From Desulfurivibrionaceae bacterium (GTDB lineage Bacteria; Desulfobacterota; Desulfobulbia; Desulfobulbales; UBA5123): 40,384 nucleotides of DNA. Of this stretch, positions 1 through 10,128 are shown piece after piece. The notes under the pieces are model-generated. The model made no database searches. It worked only from the letters and a program-made list of their open reading frames with translations, and had not been told where the DNA came from. Both the position numbers and the translations under genes were made by a program. Where the stretch lies: NCBI GenBank assembly GCA_030145325.1, contig JAQYVW010000024.1, positions 1 to 40,384 of the forward strand. The letters are read 5' to 3'. How positions within the stretch are numbered: the stretch's first letter is position 1; each line of letters begins with the position of its first letter.

Positions 1-591
1 TACGAAAAAAGACCACCATTTAAACTGACATATAACTTTTACTGCCAACACCGACTCATTAAAGAATTGGAACAACGTCTTTTCATATCTAAGGCAACAG
101 CAAACACGAAAGAAATCACCGCTTACTACCAAAAACATCTTGAGAAATTCAAGCTGCCGGAAACAGTGACCATCGCCTCAGTCAGCGGTAACAAAGCCAC
201 AGCTAAGAAGATGTGGACAGGTATCATCATGGGAGAAGATTTCTTTACGCTGGCAGACAAATACTATAAGCAAGAACCAAAACCCCAGGAAATGCCCAGC
301 AATCATCTCGGCTCGGAGATGGCCCAAGCCCTGCAGCCCCTCACCCCAGGTGAAGTTTCGCCGCCATTTCAACAAAAGAACAACACAGTGATGGTCAAAC
401 TCATCAAGCGAAAAAAGGCTAGCCACCGGCCCTTGTCGGAAGTTGCCGATAAAATAACGAAAGATCTTCGCAACAAAACGATATCCCGTTTACGCGATGA
501 ATACCTCGACAAGATTAAAGATAGATCATTGATTTCAGTGGATAACAAAGCATGGCAAGCATTAAAAAAGAACTTGGCGGAAACAAAATGA
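1..591 (+). CDS. PpiC-type peptidyl-prolyl isomerase, 3' end only
   Basis: The reading frame is open from base 1, so the start lies upstream of the window; about 196 residues are visible. The visible part resembles the C-terminal half of SurA/PpiC-like periplasmic foldases: a parvulin-like stretch (LGSEMAQALQPLTPGEVSPP, then VMVKLIKRKKA) followed by a charged helical tail. Such enzymes isomerise proline peptide bonds in exported proteins. The stop overlaps the start of the next gene (ATGA), so it is translationally coupled to the 26-haem cytochrome. That suggests a dedicated folding helper for exported cytochromes (inference). Family assignment rests on a partial and fairly divergent sequence. 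It could also be a peptidase-less SurA-like chaperone. Confidence 0.7.
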   Translation, partial: YEKRPPFKLTYNFYCQHRLIKELEQRLFISKATANTKEITAYYQKHLEKFKLPETVTIASVSGNKATAKKMWTGIIMGEDFFTLADKYYKQEPKPQEMPSNHLGSEMAQALQPLTPGEVSPPFQQKNNTVMVKLIKRKKASHRPLSEVADKITKDLRNKTISRLRDEYLDKIKDRSLISVDNKAWQALKKNLAETK

Positions 592-2537
592 AAAAGATTA
601 CTTTTTACAGCTTACAAGTCTTGGTGTGCTTGACCTTGGCTTTTCTGGTGGTTACATGTGTGCCAACCGGTAAGCAGCCCAAAAAGGCCGTCCGAAATAC
701 CTGCGTTGACTGTCACCAAAAGATGGCAGACAAATACCTCCAAGGGAATGTACACGCACCGGTACTTAACAAGAACTGCGAAGCTTGCCATCAGCCCCAT
801 GGTCTCATCGGCGGACTCTATTTACGCCAAAAGCAACCGAATCTCTGTCTTAGATGTCACCGCGAACTGGGATCACTCTCCGGTAAAAAATCAATTCATA
901 AGCCAATGGCGAAAGGTAAATGTTCGACCTGTCACAATCCCCACAACAGTAAGTTCGCCAACCTTCTCAATGCTGAGGCCAACGAATCATGTTTTGCCTG
1001 CCATGATCGGGCCCCATTTTCCAAAACTAACATCCATGCGCCGCTGCAAAATGGTGGCTGCAAGACTTGCCATGACCCACACATGGCCGATCAACCATAC
1101 CTGCTGATTAAAGATACAAACAACCTCTGCTCCTCATGTCATCAAACAGAAACACCATCTTTCAAAAAGAGTCATTCTGGTTATCCCGTCAAAAGCGGTT
1201 GCGTTCTCTGTCATTCCCCTCATAGTTCAAACCGCCAAGCACTGCTAAAAGACGTTCTCCATCAACCGGTACAAAAAGGAAACTGCAACAGTTGTCACCA
1301 GATTGCAGCCAACGGAACGATCAACCTTGCAGCGTTACCCAACAAACTCTGCCGCAACTGCCATGCCGACCAGTATCAAGGATCGCCTCAACTGCATCAG
1401 CCGGTAAAAGAAGGCCAATGTTTAGATTGCCACGCCGTCCATGCCAGTAATTACGGCACCATGCTTATCAAGCCCCAGAAACAACTCTGCCTTGACTGCC
1501 ACCAGCAAGGTCAGAATCCCAAGATGAGAAGCAAGCACACTCCCGCCCAGGAAGGGAAATGTCTTGATTGCCACCAAGGCCATGACTCCAAAGATACCCC
1601 CCTCTTACGCTCTTCCAGCCAAACTCTTTGCTTTAAATGTCACGACAGGATGTCCAGCGTCCCTTACCAACATCCCCCGGCGGCAACAGGAGACTGTCTG
1701 GCATGCCATACTCCCCATGAGTCAGAGAACCGCAAACTTCTCGCCAATAACGAAAGTGAGCTCTGCTTCTCCTGCCACACCACCACCGCCAAGGAAATGG
1801 GCCGTTTCAGCCTCCACAACCCCTTTGCCAGAGGCGAGTGTAGCCGTTGTCATCAGGCACACGGAAGTAAACAGAAAAAACTTCTGAAATCTAAAAAAGA
1901 AGGTGGCATTCTCTGTCTTGGCTGTCACCAAGGGCTGACTCACACCACCACAAACGGTAGTGAACATAAACCATTCACTGCCGGGGAATGCTTAACCTGT
2001 CACTCTCCACACGCCAGTGACCAGCCATACACCCTCAGGGAAAGCCCCGGCACACTTTGCCTGAGTTGTCATACCGAAACGAAATTGTTTATCAACCGCC
2101 AAGAGGTTGCGCACGCTCCTGTGGCCAAGCTCAATTGCGCCGCTTGCCATTCCGCCCATGGCTCACCGTACCCCAATCTCCACACCAAAAGAGAACCAAC
2201 CCTCTGCCTTTCTTGTCACATTGAAGTGGGACGCTACTGGCAAAAAGGTGTCGGTCATTCCCCAGCCATGAAAGACTGCACCATCTGCCACCAACCCCAT
2301 GGATCAAACCAAGCCGGAATGCTCAATTCACCAATTGGACAGCTCTGCGCAAAATGCCATCAAGAAGAGACCACAATCTTTATCAATGCCCATCAGAAGA
2401 TAATGCCTCGACCCGATTCTTGTGTGACCTGCCACGACCCACATGGAGGACTGGAAAAAAATCTTCTTTATCCAGTAAGTCACAATCCTTTTGCCAACGG
2501 CACCTGTAACCCTTGCCACCAGGGGAGGAAAAACTAA
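588..2537 (+). CDS. 26-haem c-type cytochrome, doubled CXXCH family
   Basis: The 649-residue protein holds 26 CXXCH motifs (my count), one per 25 residues, many as CxxCHxPH or CxxCHxxH with an extra His for bis-His ligation. Pairs of motifs recur every 40-50 residues with phrases such as LCxxCH and GxCxxCHxPHxS, the doubled-CXXCH repeat architecture. The N-terminus is a hydrophobic export segment (residues about 8-26) ending at LVVTC, a weak lipobox, so it may be an outer-membrane lipoprotein. ATG 588 overlaps the upstream stop and is preferred over the ATG at 552, which would sit deep in the preceding gene and spoil the signal peptide. The likely role is long-range electron transfer in the periplasm or at the cell surface. 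It is the first of two large cytochromes in the cluster. The partner and redox direction cannot be read from sequence. Confidence 0.93.
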   Translation: MKKITFYSLQVLVCLTLAFLVVTCVPTGKQPKKAVRNTCVDCHQKMADKYLQGNVHAPVLNKNCEACHQPHGLIGGLYLRQKQPNLCLRCHRELGSLSGKKSIHKPMAKGKCSTCHNPHNSKFANLLNAEANESCFACHDRAPFSKTNIHAPLQNGGCKTCHDPHMADQPYLLIKDTNNLCSSCHQTETPSFKKSHSGYPVKSGCVLCHSPHSSNRQALLKDVLHQPVQKGNCNSCHQIAANGTINLAALPNKLCRNCHADQYQGSPQLHQPVKEGQCLDCHAVHASNYGTMLIKPQKQLCLDCHQQGQNPKMRSKHTPAQEGKCLDCHQGHDSKDTPLLRSSSQTLCFKCHDRMSSVPYQHPPAATGDCLACHTPHESENRKLLANNESELCFSCHTTTAKEMGRFSLHNPFARGECSRCHQAHGSKQKKLLKSKKEGGILCLGCHQGLTHTTTNGSEHKPFTAGECLTCHSPHASDQPYTLRESPGTLCLSCHTETKLFINRQEVAHAPVAKLNCAACHSAHGSPYPNLHTKREPTLCLSCHIEVGRYWQKGVGHSPAMKDCTICHQPHGSNQAGMLNSPIGQLCAKCHQEETTIFINAHQKIMPRPDSCVTCHDPHGGLEKNLLYPVSHNPFANGTCNPCHQGRKN

Positions 2538-3715
2538 TGCGGAACCAAATGCGCTTATCGCCTCTTTTGCTAATCCTTCTCTTTGCTCTGGTTCTGCCTG
2601 CAATCGGACAGGCAAGTAATCCCTGCTTCAAATGCCACAAGAAACAACTTTTCAAAAAAAGATTCACCCACCAGCCGGTGGCCGACAACAAGTGCGGGGC
2701 TTGTCATAATCCCCACGTTGCCCGTTACAAAAACCTCCTACAGCATAAGATTGCCACCCTCTGCTTCTCCTGCCACGAAAAATCAGCTCGGGAATTCAGT
2801 AAGGGAATCGTCCACGCCCCTGTCAGGAAGGGTAATTGCACCGCCTGCCACGACGCTCACGCCTCCAATGTCAGCAGCCTTCTCAACAAGCGACTGGCAG
2901 ACAGTTGTTTCAGTTGTCACAAGACAACTCCACAGAAATTCAAGCACCCCCATGCCCCGTTTGCAAAAGGGGACTGTACTGCTTGTCATCAGCCCCACCA
3001 AGCCGATAACGGCTACCTCCTCAAAGAGGATTCAGACAAACTCTGCTTCTCATGTCACCAGAAAGCAACTCTACAACAGAAACACCCCAACTTCCCCAAG
3101 CAACCAGCACGCTGCCTTTCCTGCCATAATCCTCACGGCAGCAAGCAGAAAGCATTGATGCGCAATGAAATGCACCAACCATTCAAACAAGGCTGCAAGA
3201 GTTGTCATGATAAAAAACAGGGAACCTCGGCTGCAGGCTGTCTGAAATGCCATCCGACCATCAAACAAAAGATGTACGCAACCCATAGCCACCTTACCTC
3301 TCCGGGTGATGGCAACAGTTGCCTAGAATGCCATTCCCCCCATGCCGGCGACAAAAAGAACCTGCTCAAGAGTAGCCAACAAGTACTCTGCCGGAAGTGC
3401 CACGAAGAAACATACCGCCGTAAAGATGCCAGCCCATATCCGCACCCGGACGCAGCGACGTGCAGTAATTGTCACGATGTCCACGGTTCCAGCAATGCGG
3501 CCATGCTCAAAGGCGACGGCAACAATGTCTGTGAGCAATGCCACAAAGCGCAGGGGCAGTTCACTCACCCGGTGGGAGCAAAAATCCGTGATCCTCGCAC
3601 TGGTCTAGCGGTGACCTGCGTCAGTTGTCATTATCCAATGGGTACCGAGTATAAATATCAGCTAAAACGAAACGGTCAAAAAGAGCTTTGTATGCTCTGC
3701 CACAAAGCGTACTGA
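2537..3715 (+). CDS. 16-haem c-type cytochrome, doubled CXXCH family
   Basis: This is a 392-residue exported protein with 16 CXXCH motifs. The signal peptide (MRNQMRLSPLLLILLFALVL, cleavage near IGQA-SN) begins at ATG 2537, which shares its A with the TAA stop of the previous gene. A strong AGGGGAGG lies about 9 bases upstream, which rules out the TTG at 2513. Repeats such as LCFSCH and GxCTACHxPH are very like those in the 26-haem protein, so the two look like products of the same repeat expansion. The mature protein has no anchor and is probably periplasmic or secreted. It is expected to relay electrons with the neighbouring 26-haem protein; whether they form a complex is inference. Confidence 0.93.
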   Translation: MRNQMRLSPLLLILLFALVLPAIGQASNPCFKCHKKQLFKKRFTHQPVADNKCGACHNPHVARYKNLLQHKIATLCFSCHEKSAREFSKGIVHAPVRKGNCTACHDAHASNVSSLLNKRLADSCFSCHKTTPQKFKHPHAPFAKGDCTACHQPHQADNGYLLKEDSDKLCFSCHQKATLQQKHPNFPKQPARCLSCHNPHGSKQKALMRNEMHQPFKQGCKSCHDKKQGTSAAGCLKCHPTIKQKMYATHSHLTSPGDGNSCLECHSPHAGDKKNLLKSSQQVLCRKCHEETYRRKDASPYPHPDAATCSNCHDVHGSSNAAMLKGDGNNVCEQCHKAQGQFTHPVGAKIRDPRTGLAVTCVSCHYPMGTEYKYQLKRNGQKELCMLCHKAY

Positions 3716-3789
3716 TGCTTACGGCAGAAGGCATTGCCCTTAGTCGTTTCTCAACAAAGATTTCAAAAAATGCACCTGGTAAATTTGCC

Positions 3790-4683
3790 ATGAAAAAAAA
3801 TGTTGTGCTTTCTTCCAGCCTGTTATTCCTAATTCTGCTTCTTTTCCTGCTCGGCGGGAAAGCCGAAGCCAAAACGCCTTGGCACTGGCAGATGAGCCTT
3901 CGAACCGATGCCGTGGTCGGGGCCATGAACATGCCGTCAGCACTGTTTGTGGATGCGAACAAAGACCGCTACTATATCGCCGACTGTGGCAACAACCGCC
4001 TTCTTTCCTTTGATCGCGAAGGTAAACTGCTGCACAGTTTCACCGCCAACGATGAACTCAAGACTCCATATGACATGATTCGTACCGAGACAAACGAATT
4101 ATGGGTGGTTGAAAAAGGGCTTAACAGCCTTACCCAAATTGACAGTCAAGCCAAAAAAACCATTCCCCACACCCTCCAGTACAAAGAGCGGACCGTCTTC
4201 CCTGACCGGGTCGAATATAAAAACAACCATTTCTACCTTCTAGACAAAGCCAGCGGCGATATTCTGGTTCTTGATAAAGATTTGACCATCAAACAGAGTT
4301 TCACATGCCCAACAGAAAAAGGTGCTGGTGGTTTTGTGGATTTCAAACTTGTCGGCAAGGATATCTGGTCCTTGGATCAACGCAGCAAAACTATTTATCA
4401 TTTTCGCCCCGACGGAGGAATTGCCGACAGAATCCGTTTAGGTAAAGATGTCCACTCCCCAGTCTCCCTTGCCATTAGCCAAATCGGAATCATCTATATC
4501 TTGGATCGTCTAGACAACAAAGTCAGTTCCTTTGACCGTTCAGGACGCTTCAAATACAGTTTTCTCACTGCCGGGCAGTCACAAGGACAGCTTTACTTCC
4601 CAAGAGAAATACTTTTTGACCCTTGGGGACAACTTTGTATTGTTGATGAAGGGAACGGCCGCGTAGAGATTTTTCGCCGTTAA
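3790..4683 (+). CDS. exported NHL-repeat beta-propeller protein
   Basis: A 297-residue protein begins MKKN with a hydrophobic core (VVLSSSLLFLILLLFLLGG) and a likely cleavage after AEA. The rest is beta-propeller repeats of NHL type, seen as YYIADCGNNRLLSFDREG, IIYILDRLDNKVSSFDRSGR and a closing LCIVDEGNGRVEIF. No CXXCH is present, so it is not itself a cytochrome. ATG 3790 is chosen because it gives a standard signal peptide. An ATG at 3715 overlapping the previous stop would add 25 unneeded residues, although coupling could begin there. NHL proteins are recurrent neighbours of extracellular cytochromes in metal-reducing bacteria (from memory), where they may act as assembly or scaffold factors. 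The exact job is unknown. Confidence 0.85.
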   Translation: MKKNVVLSSSLLFLILLLFLLGGKAEAKTPWHWQMSLRTDAVVGAMNMPSALFVDANKDRYYIADCGNNRLLSFDREGKLLHSFTANDELKTPYDMIRTETNELWVVEKGLNSLTQIDSQAKKTIPHTLQYKERTVFPDRVEYKNNHFYLLDKASGDILVLDKDLTIKQSFTCPTEKGAGGFVDFKLVGKDIWSLDQRSKTIYHFRPDGGIADRIRLGKDVHSPVSLAISQIGIIYILDRLDNKVSSFDRSGRFKYSFLTAGQSQGQLYFPREILFDPWGQLCIVDEGNGRVEIFRR

Positions 4684-4701
4684 TATTGGGAGGAATAAGC
4701 C

Positions 4702-5793
4702 TTGAAGTCCGTCAGAACAATACTTGTACTTGTTGGCGGGATTCTTCTTTTGCCAACACTCTGCCAAGGAAAGATTCCAGACGGACTTCTATGTGATGAA
4801 TGCCATACCATGCACAATTCCCAAGGCGGGCAGGCGATGTCATGGAACACGGTGCGAAACCCCATGCTCCTGAGAAACACCTGCCTTGGTTGCCATACAG
4901 GAACCAATGAAGCCGGTGGCTATATACCATATGTCCTTGCTACAACCCCACCAACATATGGCGTCAACACTCTCGCTGGCGGTAATTTCTATTGGGTTGC
5001 AGAGGGCGACAATCGCCTCGGCCATAATGTCATTTACCTGAACGTAGATAACAACTATGCAGACAGTGAACTACCTTCCCCACCAGGCTATGCAAGCACG
5101 GCCCCGGCCTGGACTGACAGCACCCTAACCTGTGCCGGCCCGCAGGGTTGTCATGGCAAACGGGAAGTAGCCGATGAAGGTTCCGACCTCCGCGACCCTC
5201 TTACACACTTGGGCGCGCATCACACGGATGACTCCCAACCTCTCGACGGCTCAACCGTTGGCAAAAGCTATCGCTTTCTTGACGGTGTCATCGGCCTTGA
5301 AGACACCAATTGGGAACGCACCAAAAGCGCTTCGAAACACAACCAGTACATGGGTAAGGCTCGGTCCTCTGATACCGATGACGCCACGAGCTATCTTACT
5401 TCCACCGATGGCTCAATCAGTTCTCTTTGCGCCAAATGTCATGGGGACTTCCACAACGGAACCGTGCAAGGAAACGTCGACGGCGGCACCTGGGGAAGCC
5501 CCTGGGTACGGCATCCCACCGACTTCGACATGAATGACGCAACCGGCACCGAATATGGTAGTTACGGCGGTGTCAGCCATGATTACAACCCTGATGTGCC
5601 ACTAGGCAGTAACGATGTAAGTTTAATAAAATCAGAGGTGCTGCAGGGATCAGGCGATGCCATCGTCATGTGCCTATCCTGCCACCGAGCCCACGGTTCT
5701 CCAAATGAGGCCATCCTCCGCTGGGACTTCCGAGGATGGCCTGGCTCCGGCGAATCCTATGGATGTTTCACCTGCCATACCACCAAGGACTAA
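4702..5793 (+). CDS. OmcS/OmcE-like multihaem cytochrome, candidate filament subunit
   Basis: A 363-residue exported cytochrome starts at TTG 4702, nine bases after a GGGAGG ribosome site. The signal peptide is about residues 1-23. Five canonical CXXCH sites are seen (C31, C61, C243, C324, C355). The stretch at residues 144-151 (CAGPQGCH) forms a CX5CH in the place where a third haem would be expected. Landmarks resemble what I recall of Geobacter OmcS/OmcE filament cytochromes: CxxCHTMHNSxGG near the mature N-terminus, a GGxFxWV then GHN stretch, YRFLDG, CAKCHxDFHN, RHP, CLSCHRAHGS and a last CXXCH close to the C-terminus. Haem density is low compared with its neighbours, as in filament subunits. 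Polymerisation is inference; it could also be a monomeric outer-surface cytochrome. Confidence 0.85.
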   Translation: MKSVRTILVLVGGILLLPTLCQGKIPDGLLCDECHTMHNSQGGQAMSWNTVRNPMLLRNTCLGCHTGTNEAGGYIPYVLATTPPTYGVNTLAGGNFYWVAEGDNRLGHNVIYLNVDNNYADSELPSPPGYASTAPAWTDSTLTCAGPQGCHGKREVADEGSDLRDPLTHLGAHHTDDSQPLDGSTVGKSYRFLDGVIGLEDTNWERTKSASKHNQYMGKARSSDTDDATSYLTSTDGSISSLCAKCHGDFHNGTVQGNVDGGTWGSPWVRHPTDFDMNDATGTEYGSYGGVSHDYNPDVPLGSNDVSLIKSEVLQGSGDAIVMCLSCHRAHGSPNEAILRWDFRGWPGSGESYGCFTCHTTKD

Positions 5794-7313
5794 TGAAAAA
5801 GATAACCTCGACATCCCTCCCCCAACAAGAGCGCTCAATTGCTTGTATTCTTACAGCCATTAATAGGGAGCGGCTAATTAAGGTCGCCACCGTCCTGACC
5901 CTTCTCCTGCAACTGATTATCACCGGTTGCAAGACCACTGGCACCAGCTCCTCCCATCATCTTCAGCAAAAGATGGAAGTCAATAACACTGCGGTGGCCA
6001 ACAGCGGCGGCAGAATCTCTCTATTCCTGAGCCTCAAAACTCCTGATAACCAGGGCGTTCGCCTGGATGTCAGCCAAATCGACATTTTGCACGATGACAT
6101 CTGGCTACCCCTTACATCTTCCCCCCTGACAATTAATGCTGCGGAAATCGGTTCACAGCAACTCTTTCTCGGACGTTGCCTATTGCCTCCCGGACAATGT
6201 CGTCGTCTTCGTTTTACCCTTCAGCAAGCATCAATCCTTAAAAACGACGGCAGCCAAATCTTCCTCGGCTTAGATAGCACCATGGTGGAACTAGATCTGC
6301 CGACAGCACTTGATCTAAGACGAGGTGATAGCCAATCGCTATTTATCACCTGGGATGAGGAAACCTCGTTACGCACCTCACCTATTCTCAAACCAACCTT
6401 AAGCATAACTCCCAATCTCAAACAAATAACCACGGATCTTGCTTACGCCGCCTGCCCTGAGATCAACACAATTTATGTTCTCCGCACCGATAAGAACTGG
6501 GTCTGCGACTCTTTTGGCATCAGCGGTCACCCCACCTGTCTAACGGCAATCAGACGACAATCCAGCGACCGACTCTATATCCTTTCTCCACAGGATGCAG
6601 TTATTAATGTTGTTGCGATACCCGAGAACAATATCATCAATTCCTTCCGCATCCCCATGACCACCAAGCCTACCTTTATGACCTTAAGTTCCGACGGGAG
6701 CTGGGCATACATCCTCGATACGCAAAACGACTATCTCCTCCGCATGGATATGGACTCCGGCAATCTGGATAAACGAGTTCGGTTAGGTTACCAACCAGAA
6801 TACGCCACCTATATCAACGCCCACAACCTCTTGGCGGTGGGCTCAACAATCTCCCAAACCATCTCGTTGCTGGATGCAAACACCTTCGCAAAAGTAGGAG
6901 AAATTCCGACGACAGGCACCCCCGAAGGACTTTTGGCTTGGGATAATTTACTATATATTTGCGAAGGTAGTGCAAACTCGGTCACGGTTTATGATCTGAA
7001 TCGACGGACCATACTCTCCCGCCAAAATGTCGGCTTTTTTCCGCACCGACTTCTCCAAAGCGACAATCAGATCTATGTAAGCAACCGGGACAGCAATTCA
7101 ATCTCCATCATCCACCCAAGACAGTTGGGCATTGCCCGTGAAATAAACCTTGATGGCACCCCCATAGAAATGGCGGTGGAGGAAAACAGTAGGTGGATTT
7201 ATGTCGGCAACAAAACTATCGGTGGCCTTTCCGTAATCGATGCAACCATCAACCGGATCAGCAGCCAGATTCTTTTCGGGGCCGTTCCCATGTCGTTGGC
7301 TGTTATCCAATAA
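5793..7313 (+). CDS. lipoprotein with C-terminal YVTN-type beta-propeller
   Basis: A 506-residue protein starts at ATG 5793, sharing its A with the previous TAA. After a polar stretch of about 30 residues comes a hydrophobic segment ending LLQLIITGC, a good lipobox, so it is probably lipidated at Cys46. Residues about 70-210 form a beta-rich domain with no motif I can name with certainty (loosely like DUF4382). From about residue 220 there are propeller repeats of YVTN/cytochrome-D1 type (WAYILDTQNDYLLRMDMDSG, LYICEGSANSVTVYDLNRRT, YVSNRDSNSISIIHPRQLG, IYVGNKTIGGLSVID). It lacks CXXCH and closes the coupled cytochrome cluster, so it is likely a surface or periplasmic scaffold for the cytochromes (inference). 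Confidence 0.82.
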   Translation: MKKITSTSLPQQERSIACILTAINRERLIKVATVLTLLLQLIITGCKTTGTSSSHHLQQKMEVNNTAVANSGGRISLFLSLKTPDNQGVRLDVSQIDILHDDIWLPLTSSPLTINAAEIGSQQLFLGRCLLPPGQCRRLRFTLQQASILKNDGSQIFLGLDSTMVELDLPTALDLRRGDSQSLFITWDEETSLRTSPILKPTLSITPNLKQITTDLAYAACPEINTIYVLRTDKNWVCDSFGISGHPTCLTAIRRQSSDRLYILSPQDAVINVVAIPENNIINSFRIPMTTKPTFMTLSSDGSWAYILDTQNDYLLRMDMDSGNLDKRVRLGYQPEYATYINAHNLLAVGSTISQTISLLDANTFAKVGEIPTTGTPEGLLAWDNLLYICEGSANSVTVYDLNRRTILSRQNVGFFPHRLLQSDNQIYVSNRDSNSISIIHPRQLGIAREINLDGTPIEMAVEENSRWIYVGNKTIGGLSVIDATINRISSQILFGAVPMSLAVIQ

Positions 7314-7413
7314 AATTGCTGAACAATTCTTTCCGTTTTGTTTTTGATCGATTATATATCGCGTTGTAATAATTCCCCGCTATGACCAGCTTTAATCAGG
7401 AGACTCTTCAAAA

Positions 7414-7602
7414 ATGCCCTACGTCAACATTCGCGTCGCCGGAAACTTAGACAAGGAACAGAAAGAACAAATCTGCGCTGGCGTCACCGAGGTTATCGCC
7501 AAGATCGCCAACAAACCCAAAGACTCAATTCTCATCTTCATCGACGAGGTCGCGCACGAAAATATTTCCTCCGGCGGCAAATTACTCAATAAACCAGCTT
7601 AA
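7414..7602 (+). CDS. 4-oxalocrotonate tautomerase family protein
   Basis: A 62-residue protein begins MPYVNIRVAG. Removal of Met would expose the N-terminal proline used as general base in this superfamily. The length, the beta-alpha-beta layout and the ending around IDEVAHENISSGGK fit the small hexameric 4-OT-like tautomerases. A CAGGAG ribosome site lies shortly upstream of ATG 7414. It follows the cytochrome cluster by about 100 bases, and no aromatic-catabolism gene is nearby, so the natural substrate is unknown. In such contexts these proteins are often orphan tautomerases. Confidence 0.85.
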   Translation: MPYVNIRVAGNLDKEQKEQICAGVTEVIAKIANKPKDSILIFIDEVAHENISSGGKLLNKPA

Positions 7603-9675
<2,073 letters not shown>

Positions 9676-9701
9676 TTTTATTTCCTGCCAGAGGAGAAAA
9701 A

Positions 9702-9980
9702 ATGGTGACCAAACGCATTCACGTCGTCATCGAGGGACGAGTACAGGGAGTCTTTTTTCGTGCCTGCACGGAAGAGGAAGCAACCAGACTGGGCTTAAAG
9801 GGCTGGGTTCGCAACCAAGCCGATGGCACAGTTGCAGCTACCATTGAAGGCGATGCAGAAAAGATCACGGCCATGATCCGCTGGCTTAACCAAGGATCGC
9901 CACAGTCAACAGTGACCAGAGTAAGGGTAACAGAAGAAAACCCCACCCATGCCGAGCAAGATTTCACCATTCACTACTGA
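9702..9980 (+). CDS. acyP: acylphosphatase
   Basis: A 92-residue protein hydrolyses acyl phosphates. The signature VVIEGRVQGVFFRACTEEEA gives the phosphate loop and the catalytic Arg. GWVRNQADGTV gives the catalytic Asn and the second conserved strand. GAGGAG stands six bases before ATG 9702. It follows ligA by 26 bases and may be co-transcribed with it. The size is standard for the family. Confidence 0.95.
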   Translation: MVTKRIHVVIEGRVQGVFFRACTEEEATRLGLKGWVRNQADGTVAATIEGDAEKITAMIRWLNQGSPQSTVTRVRVTEENPTHAEQDFTIHY

Positions 9981-10056
9981 CCAAATAATTGCCACCGAAG
10001 TGGTAGATTCCGGCCAATGTTCGTTGGACACACCCCCGCAACCATGATATCTTCCC

Positions 10057-10092
10057 ATTGAGTTGCAAATATAACTTTTGCAAAGACTCAAT
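10057..10092. repeat. imperfect inverted repeat upstream of rnhA
   Basis: Arms ATTGAGT-TGCAAA (10057-10069) and TTTGCA-AAG-ACTCAAT (10077-10092) pair over 13 positions with a three-base bulge. They leave a seven-base loop containing part of a TATAAC hexamer (10070-10075). It lies 37 bases before the rnhA start, in a gap of about 150 bases that otherwise holds nothing recognisable. It may be an operator or a leader hairpin. Confidence 0.4.
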
Positions 10093-10128
10093 ATTAAAAC
10101 AACCAGAACACTTCAAAAGATCATACCC

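Noticed and set aside
658-1107. Long frame in another phase within the 26-haem gene, and similar ones at 1564-1887 and 2583-3158
   Set aside because: They lie wholly within cytochrome genes, have no ribosome site, and arise because CXXCH-rich DNA leaves alternative frames open.
2513-2536. TTG 2513 as start of the 16-haem cytochrome
   Set aside because: It would add eight residues ahead of a normal signal peptide and ignore the AGGGGAGG placed for ATG 2537.
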